This document shows, in pieces, positions 1 to 7,608 of a stretch of DNA of 64,000 bases. The notes beneath the pieces are model-generated. The model was not told where the DNA came from and did no database searches. It worked only from the letters and a program-made list of their open reading frames with translations. Every line of letters begins with the position of its first letter. Within the stretch, counting starts at the first letter, position 1. The DNA comes from Lewinellaceae bacterium. GTDB taxonomy: Bacteria > Bacteroidota > Bacteroidia > Chitinophagales > Saprospiraceae. A program made the translations under genes and the position numbers. The stretch is from positions 62,001 to 126,000 of the forward strand of contig JACJYM010000006.1 of NCBI GenBank assembly GCA_020636155.1. Direction: 5' to 3'.

Positions 1-1565
1 GCCACACCTACATAATCGCCATCACCCTGGAGAGTCAATATCAATTCAGACAATTGATCCATCGCTACTTGAAATTTTTCAAAATTTATACTGTATTTTC
101 CTGTTTCTTCATTTTTAGAGAAGGCTCCTCTCTCTAGGAAATAGTTGAATCGAATCATGTTAGCTTTTCCATGAGCCGAAGATGCTCCGAATCTCACTGA
201 CCTAAATATAGAGGCCATAAAAGTGACGAAGTAATCTTTGATATCCCCGGATAATTCACCTTTTTTATGCAATTGATTCACCATATATAGTCCTAACATA
301 TCCGCTTTGCCTTCTTCTAGTGCCGAGGCATGCTCTTTCAAGGCTTCTCTCACCGTACCTTTCTCATTGATTGTGTTCTTAATTCCTAAGCCGTGAGCTA
401 CTTCATGAAACATCGTATTTGCAAAAAAAGCATCGAATTTTACGTATTGTCTTTGGTCGTCGGCTATGAGTTGGTCTGCAATTGGTACCAGAATTTTATC
501 AAATTTGGCTTTCATGGCATTTTTTAATTGCAGCCTTCTTGTTCCTTTTTTTAGCTGTACTTCTTCGTCATTAGGTAGGTTGATTGCGATGGTTTTTGAG
601 CCTGCGTTGCAATCTCCGGCATAATAGACCACGTCATATGCATTTAATTCAGTATCATTTCCGGGTGTTTCAGCTTTATATTTTTTATCGACTGGCAATC
701 CCTCTTGTAATTCAGGGAGGAATGCCGCATATTTAGATAATTTTTTACTCCACTCCATATCTTTTACCAATACATAACATTCGTGTGATGCCTTGTATCC
801 GAATAATTGGTCTTCATAAGTTTCAATAGGACCTACGACGATATCTAAATGATTATCTTTCATGTCGAGCCATGCAAAATCACTTTTTTGATACTCATCG
901 TTCAATAATGCTTCAGCTCTTAACTTAAGGTAGTTTTTTAAGCCTGCATCCTCTGCCAATCCAGAGCACTCGAGGAGTAATGCAGCGGCATAATTTAATT
1001 CTTCGTTAAAAACTTCATGATAAGGCACGGTTCGTAGTTGTCCTTGTTCATCCCTTCTCACAAAGGTGTACTGTGAGGTTTTGTCTGGAAGATTGGCGTT
1101 TTCGAATTCTTCTTTTGTGATATCTGCTGGATAATAATTAGCCCCCAGTGGTTTTTTGCCATATCCTGCAACGAATGGAGCATTTCCACCCAATCTGTCA
1201 TAAGGGCCATAATTGATCATGGCAAAAGCCCTAGTTTTATTGTCGCTAATGTTATCCAATAACTGATCTTTGTCTCCATACGCTTCATACCAAAACAGCT
1301 TGTCCATGATTTGTGCCACTTCGATAAATTTTTTAATCATCGTCTTCTCATTATCCGACAACAATGAGACATCAGTGGTCAACTTAAAAACCGTATATTT
1401 ATTTAGGAGTGAATCTATAGGAGTGTTCCCTTCGCCATTAAAATCATAAAGACTCAGTACGCCAGTTTTCGTTTCCGTACTTTCAACTTCCGTTTTGACT
1501 TCTGGCTCTTTATTCTTGCAAGAGAATACCAATAAAATAACTGTGAAAAGGTAAAGTGTACGCAT
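1..1565 (-). CDS. M49-like zinc peptidase lipoprotein (3' end outside window)
   Basis: The minus-strand frame is open from an ATG at 1565 to the window edge (521 codons seen), so the C-terminus is missing. It begins with a lipoprotein signal ending in a VFSC lipobox, which suggests export and lipid anchoring. A zinc-binding HEVAHG motif lies at residues 387-392 and is followed by EEGKAD at 417-422, the spacing and style of the dipeptidyl-peptidase III (M49) family. Classical DPP III has HExxxH, whereas this protein has HExxH, as in the divergent M49-like branch that is also found fused to Nudix domains. Substrate is unknown. A CAAAGATA box just upstream (minus-strand TATCTTTG) gives a plausible promoter. 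The gene diverges from the crotonase gene. Confidence 0.8.
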   Translation of the reverse strand, partial: MRTLYLFTVILLVFSCKNKEPEVKTEVESTETKTGVLSLYDFNGEGNTPIDSLLNKYTVFKLTTDVSLLSDNEKTMIKKFIEVAQIMDKLFWYEAYGDKDQLLDNISDNKTRAFAMINYGPYDRLGGNAPFVAGYGKKPLGANYYPADITKEEFENANLPDKTSQYTFVRRDEQGQLRTVPYHEVFNEELNYAAALLLECSGLAEDAGLKNYLKLRAEALLNDEYQKSDFAWLDMKDNHLDIVVGPIETYEDQLFGYKASHECYVLVKDMEWSKKLSKYAAFLPELQEGLPVDKKYKAETPGNDTELNAYDVVYYAGDCNAGSKTIAINLPNDEEVQLKKGTRRLQLKNAMKAKFDKILVPIADQLIADDQRQYVKFDAFFANTMFHEVAHGLGIKNTINEKGTVREALKEHASALEEGKADMLGLYMVNQLHKKGELSGDIKDYFVTFMASIFRSVRFGASSAHGKANMIRFNYFLERGAFSKNEETGKYSINFEKFQVAMDQLSELILTLQGDGDYVGV

Positions 1566-1584
1566 TGAAATTGAAATAACCATG

Positions 1585-1592
1585 CAAAGATA
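1585..1592 (-). promoter_or_regulatory. Bacteroidota -7 box for the M49-like gene
   Basis: On the minus strand this reads TATCTTTG, an exact match to TAnnTTTG. It sits 20 bases before the ATG at 1565. No clear TTG -33 element is visible at the usual distance. Confidence 0.45.
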
Positions 1593-1836
1593 ACAATGCT
1601 TTTTGTTTAAATTAATTATTGAAAAGATATTTTATGTTAAAATGAGGGAAATATTAGATAATGGGTTTAAAATTAATCATTTATAAAGAAAAAAAAGCCT
1701 TATATTAATGTAAGCCCGGTGGTGAAAATAAGTTATCAACCTTGTCATTATTCAATTATCGGGATAAGTCAAAACTGTTTCAGTTGTATTAATAAATTAG
1801 AATGTTAATTTTGTTCTTTGATAAAAATGATAGTGG

Positions 1837-2607
1837 ATGAATCCAATACTGGTAGAAAATAAAAATGGCATCGCGGTCTTGACCATCAATAGGCCAGAAG
1901 CACTTAATGCATTGAATCAAGAAGTGTTCGACGCTTTGGATGAGTTTTTTGAAGAAGGCTATAAAGCATTCGAATCCTTGCTTGGCGTTGTCATTACCGG
2001 AAATGGCGAAAAAGCTTTTGTTGCAGGAGCGGATATTAAGAAATTTCTAGAATTAGACGAATCCTCGGGCAGTGAATTGTCAAAAAGAGGCCAAGAAATT
2101 TTATTTAAAATGGAGGCATTTCATCTGCCAGTGATAGCCGCAGTCAATGGCTTTGCACTGGGTGGAGGATGCGAATTGGCCATGGCTTGCCATATTCGTA
2201 TAGCTTCCGCCAATGCGAAATTTGGTCAACCAGAAGTGAATCTAGGATTGATTCCGGGATATGGAGGAACCCAGCGATTGGTTCAATTAGTAGGGAAGGG
2301 CAAGGCATTCGAATTGTTGCTTACTGGAGATATGATAGATGCCAATGAGGCCCATAGGATAGGACTTGTAAATCAAGTGGTTGAGGCTGGACAAGCATTG
2401 GAGGCTGCACTTAAAATGGTTGAAAAAATTGCATCCAAAGGCCCAAAAGCTTGTCAAGTCATCATCGATGGTATGAATCTCTATTTTAAAGACCGGGATC
2501 GATATTTTTATGAATCAGCCGAATTTGGCAGACTCATGGCTTCTGACGAAGGCAAAGAAGGTGCTACCGCATTTATAGAAAAGCGAAAGCCACAGTTTCG
2601 GAAATAA
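1837..2607 (+). CDS. Enoyl-CoA hydratase/isomerase (crotonase family)
   Basis: A 256-residue crotonase-superfamily protein, probably a short-chain enoyl-CoA hydratase acting on 2-enoyl-CoA in fatty acid or butanoate metabolism in the cytoplasm. The oxyanion-hole segment AGADIKKF is at residues 64-70, and GGGCELA is around 109-115. The two glutamates that match the hydratase acid/base pair are E113 and E133 (in PEVNLGLIPG). Having both Glu favours hydratase over isomerase or hydrolase, but the exact substrate cannot be read. The length is normal for a single-domain member. The gene stands alone and converges on ychF, with only 10 bases between the stops. Confidence 0.9.
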   Translation: MNPILVENKNGIAVLTINRPEALNALNQEVFDALDEFFEEGYKAFESLLGVVITGNGEKAFVAGADIKKFLELDESSGSELSKRGQEILFKMEAFHLPVIAAVNGFALGGGCELAMACHIRIASANAKFGQPEVNLGLIPGYGGTQRLVQLVGKGKAFELLLTGDMIDANEAHRIGLVNQVVEAGQALEAALKMVEKIASKGPKACQVIIDGMNLYFKDRDRYFYESAEFGRLMASDEGKEGATAFIEKRKPQFRK

Positions 2608-2617
2608 TTAAAATTTA

Positions 2618-3715
2618 TTATACATTGAATCGGAAGTGCATGATATCCCCGTCATGAACGACGTATTCTTTACCTTCGACCGAAAGTTTTCCGGCTTCCT
2701 TAACCGCATGTTCTGAGCCGAACTTTATGAAGTCCGCATATTTAATCACTTCGGCTCGTATGAAACCCTTTTCAAAATCGGTATGAATCACTCCTGCCGC
2801 TTGCGGAGCTTTAGAGCCATTTTTTACCGTCCAAGCCCTTACTTCTTTTTCACCTGCCGTAAAATATGTAATGAGGTTTAATAATTTATAGGAAGATTTA
2901 ATCAGTTTATTGACACCCGGTTCATCTAATCCCATTTCTTGTACAAACATTGTTCTTTCGTCTTCATCATCAAGCTCTGCTATTTCTGCCTCTATGCCAG
3001 CGGAAATGAGGATAACCTCTGCATTTTCATCTTTTACAAATTCTTTAAATTTATGAGTGTACTCATTTCCTGAAGTCGCAGAATCTTCATCTACATTGCA
3101 AACATATAGGATGGGCTTTGAGGTAAGTAGATATAAATCGTCAAACACTTCTAGATCTTCCTCGCTTACTTCCATGCTTCGGGCATTTCTACCATCCTCC
3201 AAATGTTTGAGAACTTTTTCTACAAATTCTACCTTGTGTAATTCCTTTTTGTCGCCTCCTTTGGCTGATTTTTTGTATTTGTCCAGTTTTTTTTCTGCAG
3301 TTTCTAAATCTTTAAGAATCAATTCTGTATCGATGATTTCCTTGTCTCGCACAGGATCTATGCTGCCGTCCACATGTATCACATTGTCATTGTCAAAACA
3401 CCTCACGACATGAACTATGGCATCCACTTCACGAATATTGGCTAGGAATTGATTTCCGAGACCCTCACCTTTGCTTGCTCCTTTAATTAGTCCTGCGATA
3501 TCCACAATGTCCACATTGGTCGGAAGAATACGCTGAGGTTTTACCAATTCTGCGAGCTTGTCTAACCTCTCATCTGGCACGACGATGACGCCAATATTAG
3601 GTTCTTTCGTAGCAAATGGATAATTGGCCGCCAAGGCCTTTGCTGAAGTTAATGCATTAAATAAAGTTGACTTGCCGACGTTAGGCAATCCTACAATACC
3701 ACATTTTAATCCCAT
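2618..3715 (-). CDS. ychF: Redox-regulated ATPase YchF
   Basis: A 365-residue OBG-family P-loop protein. The G1 loop GLPNVGKST is at residues 9-17, followed by the switch region DIAGLIKGASKGEG, with a coiled-coil insertion in the middle and a C-terminal TGS domain. YchF/OLA1 proteins bind ATP rather than GTP and associate with ribosomes. The length equals the family norm. The stop is 10 bases from that of the convergent crotonase gene. A minus-strand TACTTTTG box at 3744-3751 is a likely promoter. Confidence 0.97.
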   Translation of the reverse strand: MGLKCGIVGLPNVGKSTLFNALTSAKALAANYPFATKEPNIGVIVVPDERLDKLAELVKPQRILPTNVDIVDIAGLIKGASKGEGLGNQFLANIREVDAIVHVVRCFDNDNVIHVDGSIDPVRDKEIIDTELILKDLETAEKKLDKYKKSAKGGDKKELHKVEFVEKVLKHLEDGRNARSMEVSEEDLEVFDDLYLLTSKPILYVCNVDEDSATSGNEYTHKFKEFVKDENAEVILISAGIEAEIAELDDEDERTMFVQEMGLDEPGVNKLIKSSYKLLNLITYFTAGEKEVRAWTVKNGSKAPQAAGVIHTDFEKGFIRAEVIKYADFIKFGSEHAVKEAGKLSVEGKEYVVHDGDIMHFRFNV

Positions 3716-3743
3716 TACTTAAGATTTCTTGATAAAATGGTTG

Positions 3744-3751
3744 CAAAAGTA
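3744..3751 (-). promoter_or_regulatory. Bacteroidota -7 box for ychF
   Basis: The minus strand reads TACTTTTG, an exact TAnnTTTG match, 29 bases before the ychF ATG. No convincing -33 element is seen. Confidence 0.45.
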
Positions 3752-3942
3752 AGGATATGAAATTGATTCTAAAGTATATTCTGGCACTTGGGAGAGTAAT
3801 TTTTTTCATTACATCTTAAATAGCTATAAAATAGTTTTATATAATTTAAATAATAATATATATGTAAATGACTAATAAATAAATAACTATGAATTAAATA
3901 AAAAAAATATAAATAAAATATTAAAAAACTTCAAATTATATA

Positions 3943-3973
3943 TTGTAAATATATTTAATATGTTATATCTTTG
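3943..3973 (+). promoter_or_regulatory. Strong Bacteroidota promoter upstream of lpxD (P1)
   Basis: TTG at 3943-3945, a 20-base spacer, then TATCTTTG at 3966-3973, an exact TAnnTTTG box. Transcription should start near 3980, leaving about 190 bases before lpxD. The same TTG-N20-TATCTTTG layout precedes fbp on the minus strand. Confidence 0.6.
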
Positions 3974-3979
3974 CATTGT

Positions 3980-4046
3980 GTAAGTTTTGGTTATTAAATT
4001 GTAAAATTCGTTTTTGCTCAAGAAAAGTCTTGGGCAAAAACATTTT
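3980..4046 (+). ncRNA. Candidate small RNA or leader attenuator upstream of lpxD
   Basis: This segment begins where P1 should start transcription and ends in a hairpin at 4011-4040: TTTTTGC, T, CAAG, loop AAAAGT, CTTG, G, GCAAAAA, about 12 pairs including one U-G. A short T-run (CATTTTTAG) follows. It could be a short independent transcript of about 65 bases or an attenuator for the lipid A operon. Only the promoter and hairpin are seen; the function is inference. Confidence 0.3.
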
Positions 4047-4122
4047 TAGGGGGTAGGGTAATCAAAATTCATCGATTTTTATATCAATTTTGTTATTAAG
4101 ATTTTAACGCCTTTCATTAAGC

Positions 4123-4151
4123 TTGTCACTTCTATAAAATTACTATCTTAG
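4123..4151 (+). promoter_or_regulatory. Weaker promoter next to lpxD (P2)
   Basis: TTG at 4123-4125, an 18-base spacer and TATCTTAG at 4144-4151, one mismatch from TAnnTTTG. It lies 21 bases before the TTG start codon of lpxD and would give a short leader. Confidence 0.35.
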
Positions 4152-4172
4152 CGGTCATTATCACTACATATT

Positions 4173-5201
4173 TTGAACAGACAACTCTCAGAAATTGCAG
4201 AACTAATCGGAGCAGAGTACTCGGGTCATGAAGACATGGGGATTTATGGATTGGCGAAAATCGAAGAAGGGAAGCCGGGTTATCTCAGTTTTATTGCCAA
4301 TGATAAATTCGAGTCTTTTCTTTATACGACCCAATCATCAGCGGTAATTGTTAAACAGGGTTTTGAACCAAAACAATTGTTGGATGCTAAATTGCTCTAT
4401 GTTGATGATGTCTATTCGGCAGTCGCCAAGGTTAGCAAATTGTTTGCACATACGCATGATATCGAAGTGGGCATTTCTCCACTAACGTATGTTGCCACCA
4501 GTTCGAGTATTTCAGAAGACCCTCGAATAGCGGCTCAATCTTACATCGGAAAAAATTGCACGATAGGGAAAAATGTGGTGATTTATCCACAGGTTTTTAT
4601 TGATGACCATTGTACGATTGGCGATAATGTGGTTCTCTACTCGGGTGTGAAAATCTATCACAATTGCATCATAGGTAACAATGTAATTTTGCATAGCAAT
4701 GCCGTGATAGGTTCTGATGGGTTTGGATTTGCAAGTAGTGCAGAAGTGGGAATTTCGAAAATAGAACAACTCGGAAATGTAGTGCTAGGCAATGATGTAG
4801 AAATCGGGGCAGGTTCTACCATCGATCGGGCAACAATGGGAAGTACTAGATTAGGGAATTTTGTGAAAATTGATAATTTGGTTCATATTGCTCACAATGT
4901 TCAAATCGGAGATTATACCTTTATTGCCGCACAAACAGGTGTTGCGGGAAGTACCAAGATTGGTAAATGTTGCATGATAGGGGGACAGGTAGGCATTCTT
5001 GGACATATTGAAATTGCTGATTTTACCTCTATTCAAGCGAAGTCTGGCATAGGTGGACATGTGAAAAATTCGCATACAAAGCTTTATGGATATCCGGCCA
5101 TTGATTACAGTGCTTATCTTAAATCTTATGCATATTTTAAGCAATTGCCGGAAATGGCTCAAAAATTGCGTAAACTAGAAAATAAATTGGCAGATAATTG
5201 A
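4173..5201 (+). CDS. lpxD: UDP-3-O-(3-hydroxyacyl)glucosamine N-acyltransferase
   Basis: A 342-residue LpxD, which adds the second hydroxyacyl chain to UDP-3-O-acylglucosamine in lipid A synthesis at the cytoplasmic side. An N-terminal LpxD domain (about 1-100) is followed by a left-handed beta-helix of hexapeptide repeats from about residue 105 to 295. The probable catalytic histidine is H241 in HIAHN, matching E. coli H239. The start is TTG: an in-frame stop at 4149-4151 leaves no upstream ATG, and the first residues align with the normal LpxD N-terminus. It opens a lipid A operon with lpxC-fabZ and lpxA, although 129 bases separate it from the next gene. Confidence 0.95.
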   Translation: MNRQLSEIAELIGAEYSGHEDMGIYGLAKIEEGKPGYLSFIANDKFESFLYTTQSSAVIVKQGFEPKQLLDAKLLYVDDVYSAVAKVSKLFAHTHDIEVGISPLTYVATSSSISEDPRIAAQSYIGKNCTIGKNVVIYPQVFIDDHCTIGDNVVLYSGVKIYHNCIIGNNVILHSNAVIGSDGFGFASSAEVGISKIEQLGNVVLGNDVEIGAGSTIDRATMGSTRLGNFVKIDNLVHIAHNVQIGDYTFIAAQTGVAGSTKIGKCCMIGGQVGILGHIEIADFTSIQAKSGIGGHVKNSHTKLYGYPAIDYSAYLKSYAYFKQLPEMAQKLRKLENKLADN

Positions 5202-5330
5202 TGCAGAAATACCCACCCAATTGAAATTGGATTTATTATGAAATGATTTCTTGCTTAGATAATAATGACACAAAGGTGGGATGATTGACCGTAATCGGTT
5301 GATTTTTGAAAAACAAACCATTTTAAATAG

Positions 5331-6719
5331 ATGAAAAAGAAAACGTTAAAGGATGTTGTGAAGTTTAGTGGCGAGGGTTTGCATACCGGAGCATTTGTAA
5401 ATGTTGAGATTCATCCTGCAGACGAAAATTTTGGTATTAAGTTTCTCCGCACTGACCTCACTACGGATAAATTTATTTCTGTAGATGTAAATCATGTGGT
5501 ATCAACAGAAAGATGCACGACGCTAGAGTCAAATGGCATGACACTGAATACGACCGAACACATTTTGGCTTCATTATGTGCCAATGGGATTGACAATGCT
5601 CTCATTAAAGTGGATGGACCTGAAATCCCTATTCTAGATGGTAGTGCGAAGCCCATTGTTGATTTGATTTTAAAAGCTGGGGTTATTGAACAGGAGAGTG
5701 ATAGAGAATATTTTGAACTCACTGAGCCAATACATTTCATCGATGAGCTGACTGGGGCAGAATATAGTGCCTTCCCTTGCGATAAATTACAGGTGGACAC
5801 GATGATTTATTTTGATTCGAAACACATTGGCCATCAGTATGCCTCTCTCAACTCGCTCTCTGATTTTAATGACCAAATAGCACCATGTAGGACATTCGTT
5901 TTTTCGGACGATGTGGAAAAATTAATGGGTCTTGGACTAATCAAAGGAGGTGACTTAAAAAATGCCATTGTCATAGCATCTGATGGACTCGATGAAGCCT
6001 CATTAAAAGAGCTTTCTGAAAAACTTGGGTATCACAATGTTTCGATTAATGAAAATGGATTGGTCAATTCGGAGAGTTTACTATTTAAAAATGAGCTTGC
6101 TCGCCATAAGTTGTTAGATATTATCGGAGATGTCGCTTTATTGGGTAAGCCTCTCAAAGCAAGAATATTTGCGAAGAGACCTGGACACGGTGCCAATGTG
6201 AAATTCACCAATTTACTCAAGAAAAAGTATCTTGAGCAAAAGAAATTAAAGGGTAAGCCTGTTTATAATCCTGATGATGAACCCATCTATGACATCAATG
6301 GAATAAGCAAACTTCTGCCGCACAGATATCCCTTTTTGTTGGTTGATAAAATCATAGAACTCAGTAAAAACTTAGTCGTTGGGATTAAGAATATCACAAT
6401 GAATGAAAACTTTTTTCAGGGGCATTTTCCTGAAAATCCCATATTTCCGGGAGTATTGCAAATGGAAGCCTTGGCACAGACGGGTGGCATTTTAGCACTG
6501 AGTAATGTCGAGGATCCAAAGGAATGGGACACATTCTTCTTAAAAATGGATAATGTGAAATTTAAGTCAAAAGTAGTTCCTGGAGATACTTTGATACTAA
6601 AAATGGAACTTTTAAGCCCAATTAGGCGAGGAATAGTACACATGCAGGGCACTGCATACGTTGGTAATAAAGTAGTGAGTGAAGGAGAACTCACAGCTCA
6701 AATAATAAAAAAATCTTAA
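5331..6719 (+). CDS. lpxC-fabZ: Bifunctional UDP-3-O-acyl-GlcNAc deacetylase / 3-hydroxyacyl-ACP dehydratase
   Basis: A 462-residue natural fusion typical of Bacteroidota. Residues 1 to about 305 are LpxC, the zinc deacetylase that commits precursor to lipid A; the probable metal and catalytic residues are H77 (TTEHILAS), H259 and D263 (HKLLDIIGD) and H286. Residues about 315-462 are FabZ, the hotdog-fold dehydratase of fatty acid elongation, with catalytic H365 in GHFPENPIFPG and E379. Fusing the two may balance lipid A against phospholipid synthesis. The stop overlaps the lpxA start by one base (TAATG), implying translational coupling. Confidence 0.97.
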   Translation: MKKKTLKDVVKFSGEGLHTGAFVNVEIHPADENFGIKFLRTDLTTDKFISVDVNHVVSTERCTTLESNGMTLNTTEHILASLCANGIDNALIKVDGPEIPILDGSAKPIVDLILKAGVIEQESDREYFELTEPIHFIDELTGAEYSAFPCDKLQVDTMIYFDSKHIGHQYASLNSLSDFNDQIAPCRTFVFSDDVEKLMGLGLIKGGDLKNAIVIASDGLDEASLKELSEKLGYHNVSINENGLVNSESLLFKNELARHKLLDIIGDVALLGKPLKARIFAKRPGHGANVKFTNLLKKKYLEQKKLKGKPVYNPDDEPIYDINGISKLLPHRYPFLLVDKIIELSKNLVVGIKNITMNENFFQGHFPENPIFPGVLQMEALAQTGGILALSNVEDPKEWDTFFLKMDNVKFKSKVVPGDTLILKMELLSPIRRGIVHMQGTAYVGNKVVSEGELTAQIIKKS

Positions 6720-7510
6720 TGGAAATTAGTAATCTTGCCGCCGTACATCCTAATGCAAAAATTGGGAAAAATGTTAAAATCGAGCCATTCGTTTCTATCG
6801 CAGCCGATGTAGAAATAGGAGAAGGTTGCTGGATTGGCCCTCATGTAACTATTGCTGATGGCGTGAGGATAGGGACTAATACTAAGATATTTCCGGGAGC
6901 GGTACTGGGTTCTGTACCTCAAGATTTAAAGTTTGATGACGAACAATCTTTGTTGGAAATAGGTAACAATGTCGTTATCAGAGAATATTGTACACTCAAC
7001 CGAGGCACCAAAGCCAACTATAAGACTACGATTAAAGACAATGTATTGCTCATGGCGTACGTGCATGTAGCTCATGACTGTGTCATCGGCCACAATAGTA
7101 TCATTGCCAATAGTAGCAATCTAGCAGGCCACATTGAGCTTGGGAATTATGTAATCATCGGGGGCATGTCTGCCATTCACCAATTTGTAAAAATAGGAGA
7201 CCACGTAATGATAGGGGGAGGGTCTCTGGTAAGAAAAGACGTACCACCATTTGTAAAAGCGGCTAGAGAGCCATTATCGTATGTCGGTGTCAATTCAATA
7301 GGCTTACAACGTAGAGGTTTTAGTACTAAGCAAATCAATCACATTCAAGACATATACAGGATTTTATTTGTGAAGGGACATAATACCAGACAGGCCATCA
7401 GTATCATCGAGGCCACAATCAAGGCCACACCGGAACGTGAGCAGATTTTAGGCTTTTTAGCAGATGCTGATAGAGGTGTAATGAAGGGGTTTAGACAAAT
7501 CTCAGGATAG
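6719..7510 (+). CDS. lpxA: Acyl-ACP--UDP-N-acetylglucosamine O-acyltransferase
   Basis: A 263-residue LpxA, the first enzyme of lipid A synthesis, which transfers a 3-hydroxyacyl chain from ACP to UDP-GlcNAc. Hexapeptide repeats of the trimeric left-handed beta-helix run from about residue 8 to 190, followed by the alpha-helical C-terminal domain. The catalytic base is probably H119 in HVAHDC, matching E. coli H125. The length is normal. It is coupled to lpxC-fabZ by a one-base overlap and ends the operon. Confidence 0.97.
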   Translation: MEISNLAAVHPNAKIGKNVKIEPFVSIAADVEIGEGCWIGPHVTIADGVRIGTNTKIFPGAVLGSVPQDLKFDDEQSLLEIGNNVVIREYCTLNRGTKANYKTTIKDNVLLMAYVHVAHDCVIGHNSIIANSSNLAGHIELGNYVIIGGMSAIHQFVKIGDHVMIGGGSLVRKDVPPFVKAAREPLSYVGVNSIGLQRRGFSTKQINHIQDIYRILFVKGHNTRQAISIIEATIKATPEREQILGFLADADRGVMKGFRQISG

Positions 7511-7574
7511 TCCTATAATTCATAAATTTCAATAATTAGGCACATTTTCTATAAGTGGGATAAGGCTTTGTTGT

Positions 7575-7582
7575 TAAATTTG
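7575..7582 (+). promoter_or_regulatory. Bacteroidota -7 box for mutS2
   Basis: TAAATTTG, an exact TAnnTTTG match, 26 bases before the mutS2 ATG. The -33 element is not clear. Confidence 0.45.
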
Positions 7583-7608
7583 CACCGAAGAAAAAATTAC
7601 TAGAGTAA

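Larger units (their letters stand above)
3716..4172. other. AT-rich intergenic region between ychF and lpxD
   Basis: These 457 bases contain no supported gene. They are extremely AT-rich between about 3770 and 3965. They contain the ychF promoter box, a strong Bacteroidota promoter facing lpxD, a hairpin at 4011-4040, and a second weaker promoter at 4123-4151. The separate entries describe these. Confidence 0.6.

Noticed and set aside
3057..3413. Frame antisense to ychF
   Set aside because: A shadow frame without any features.
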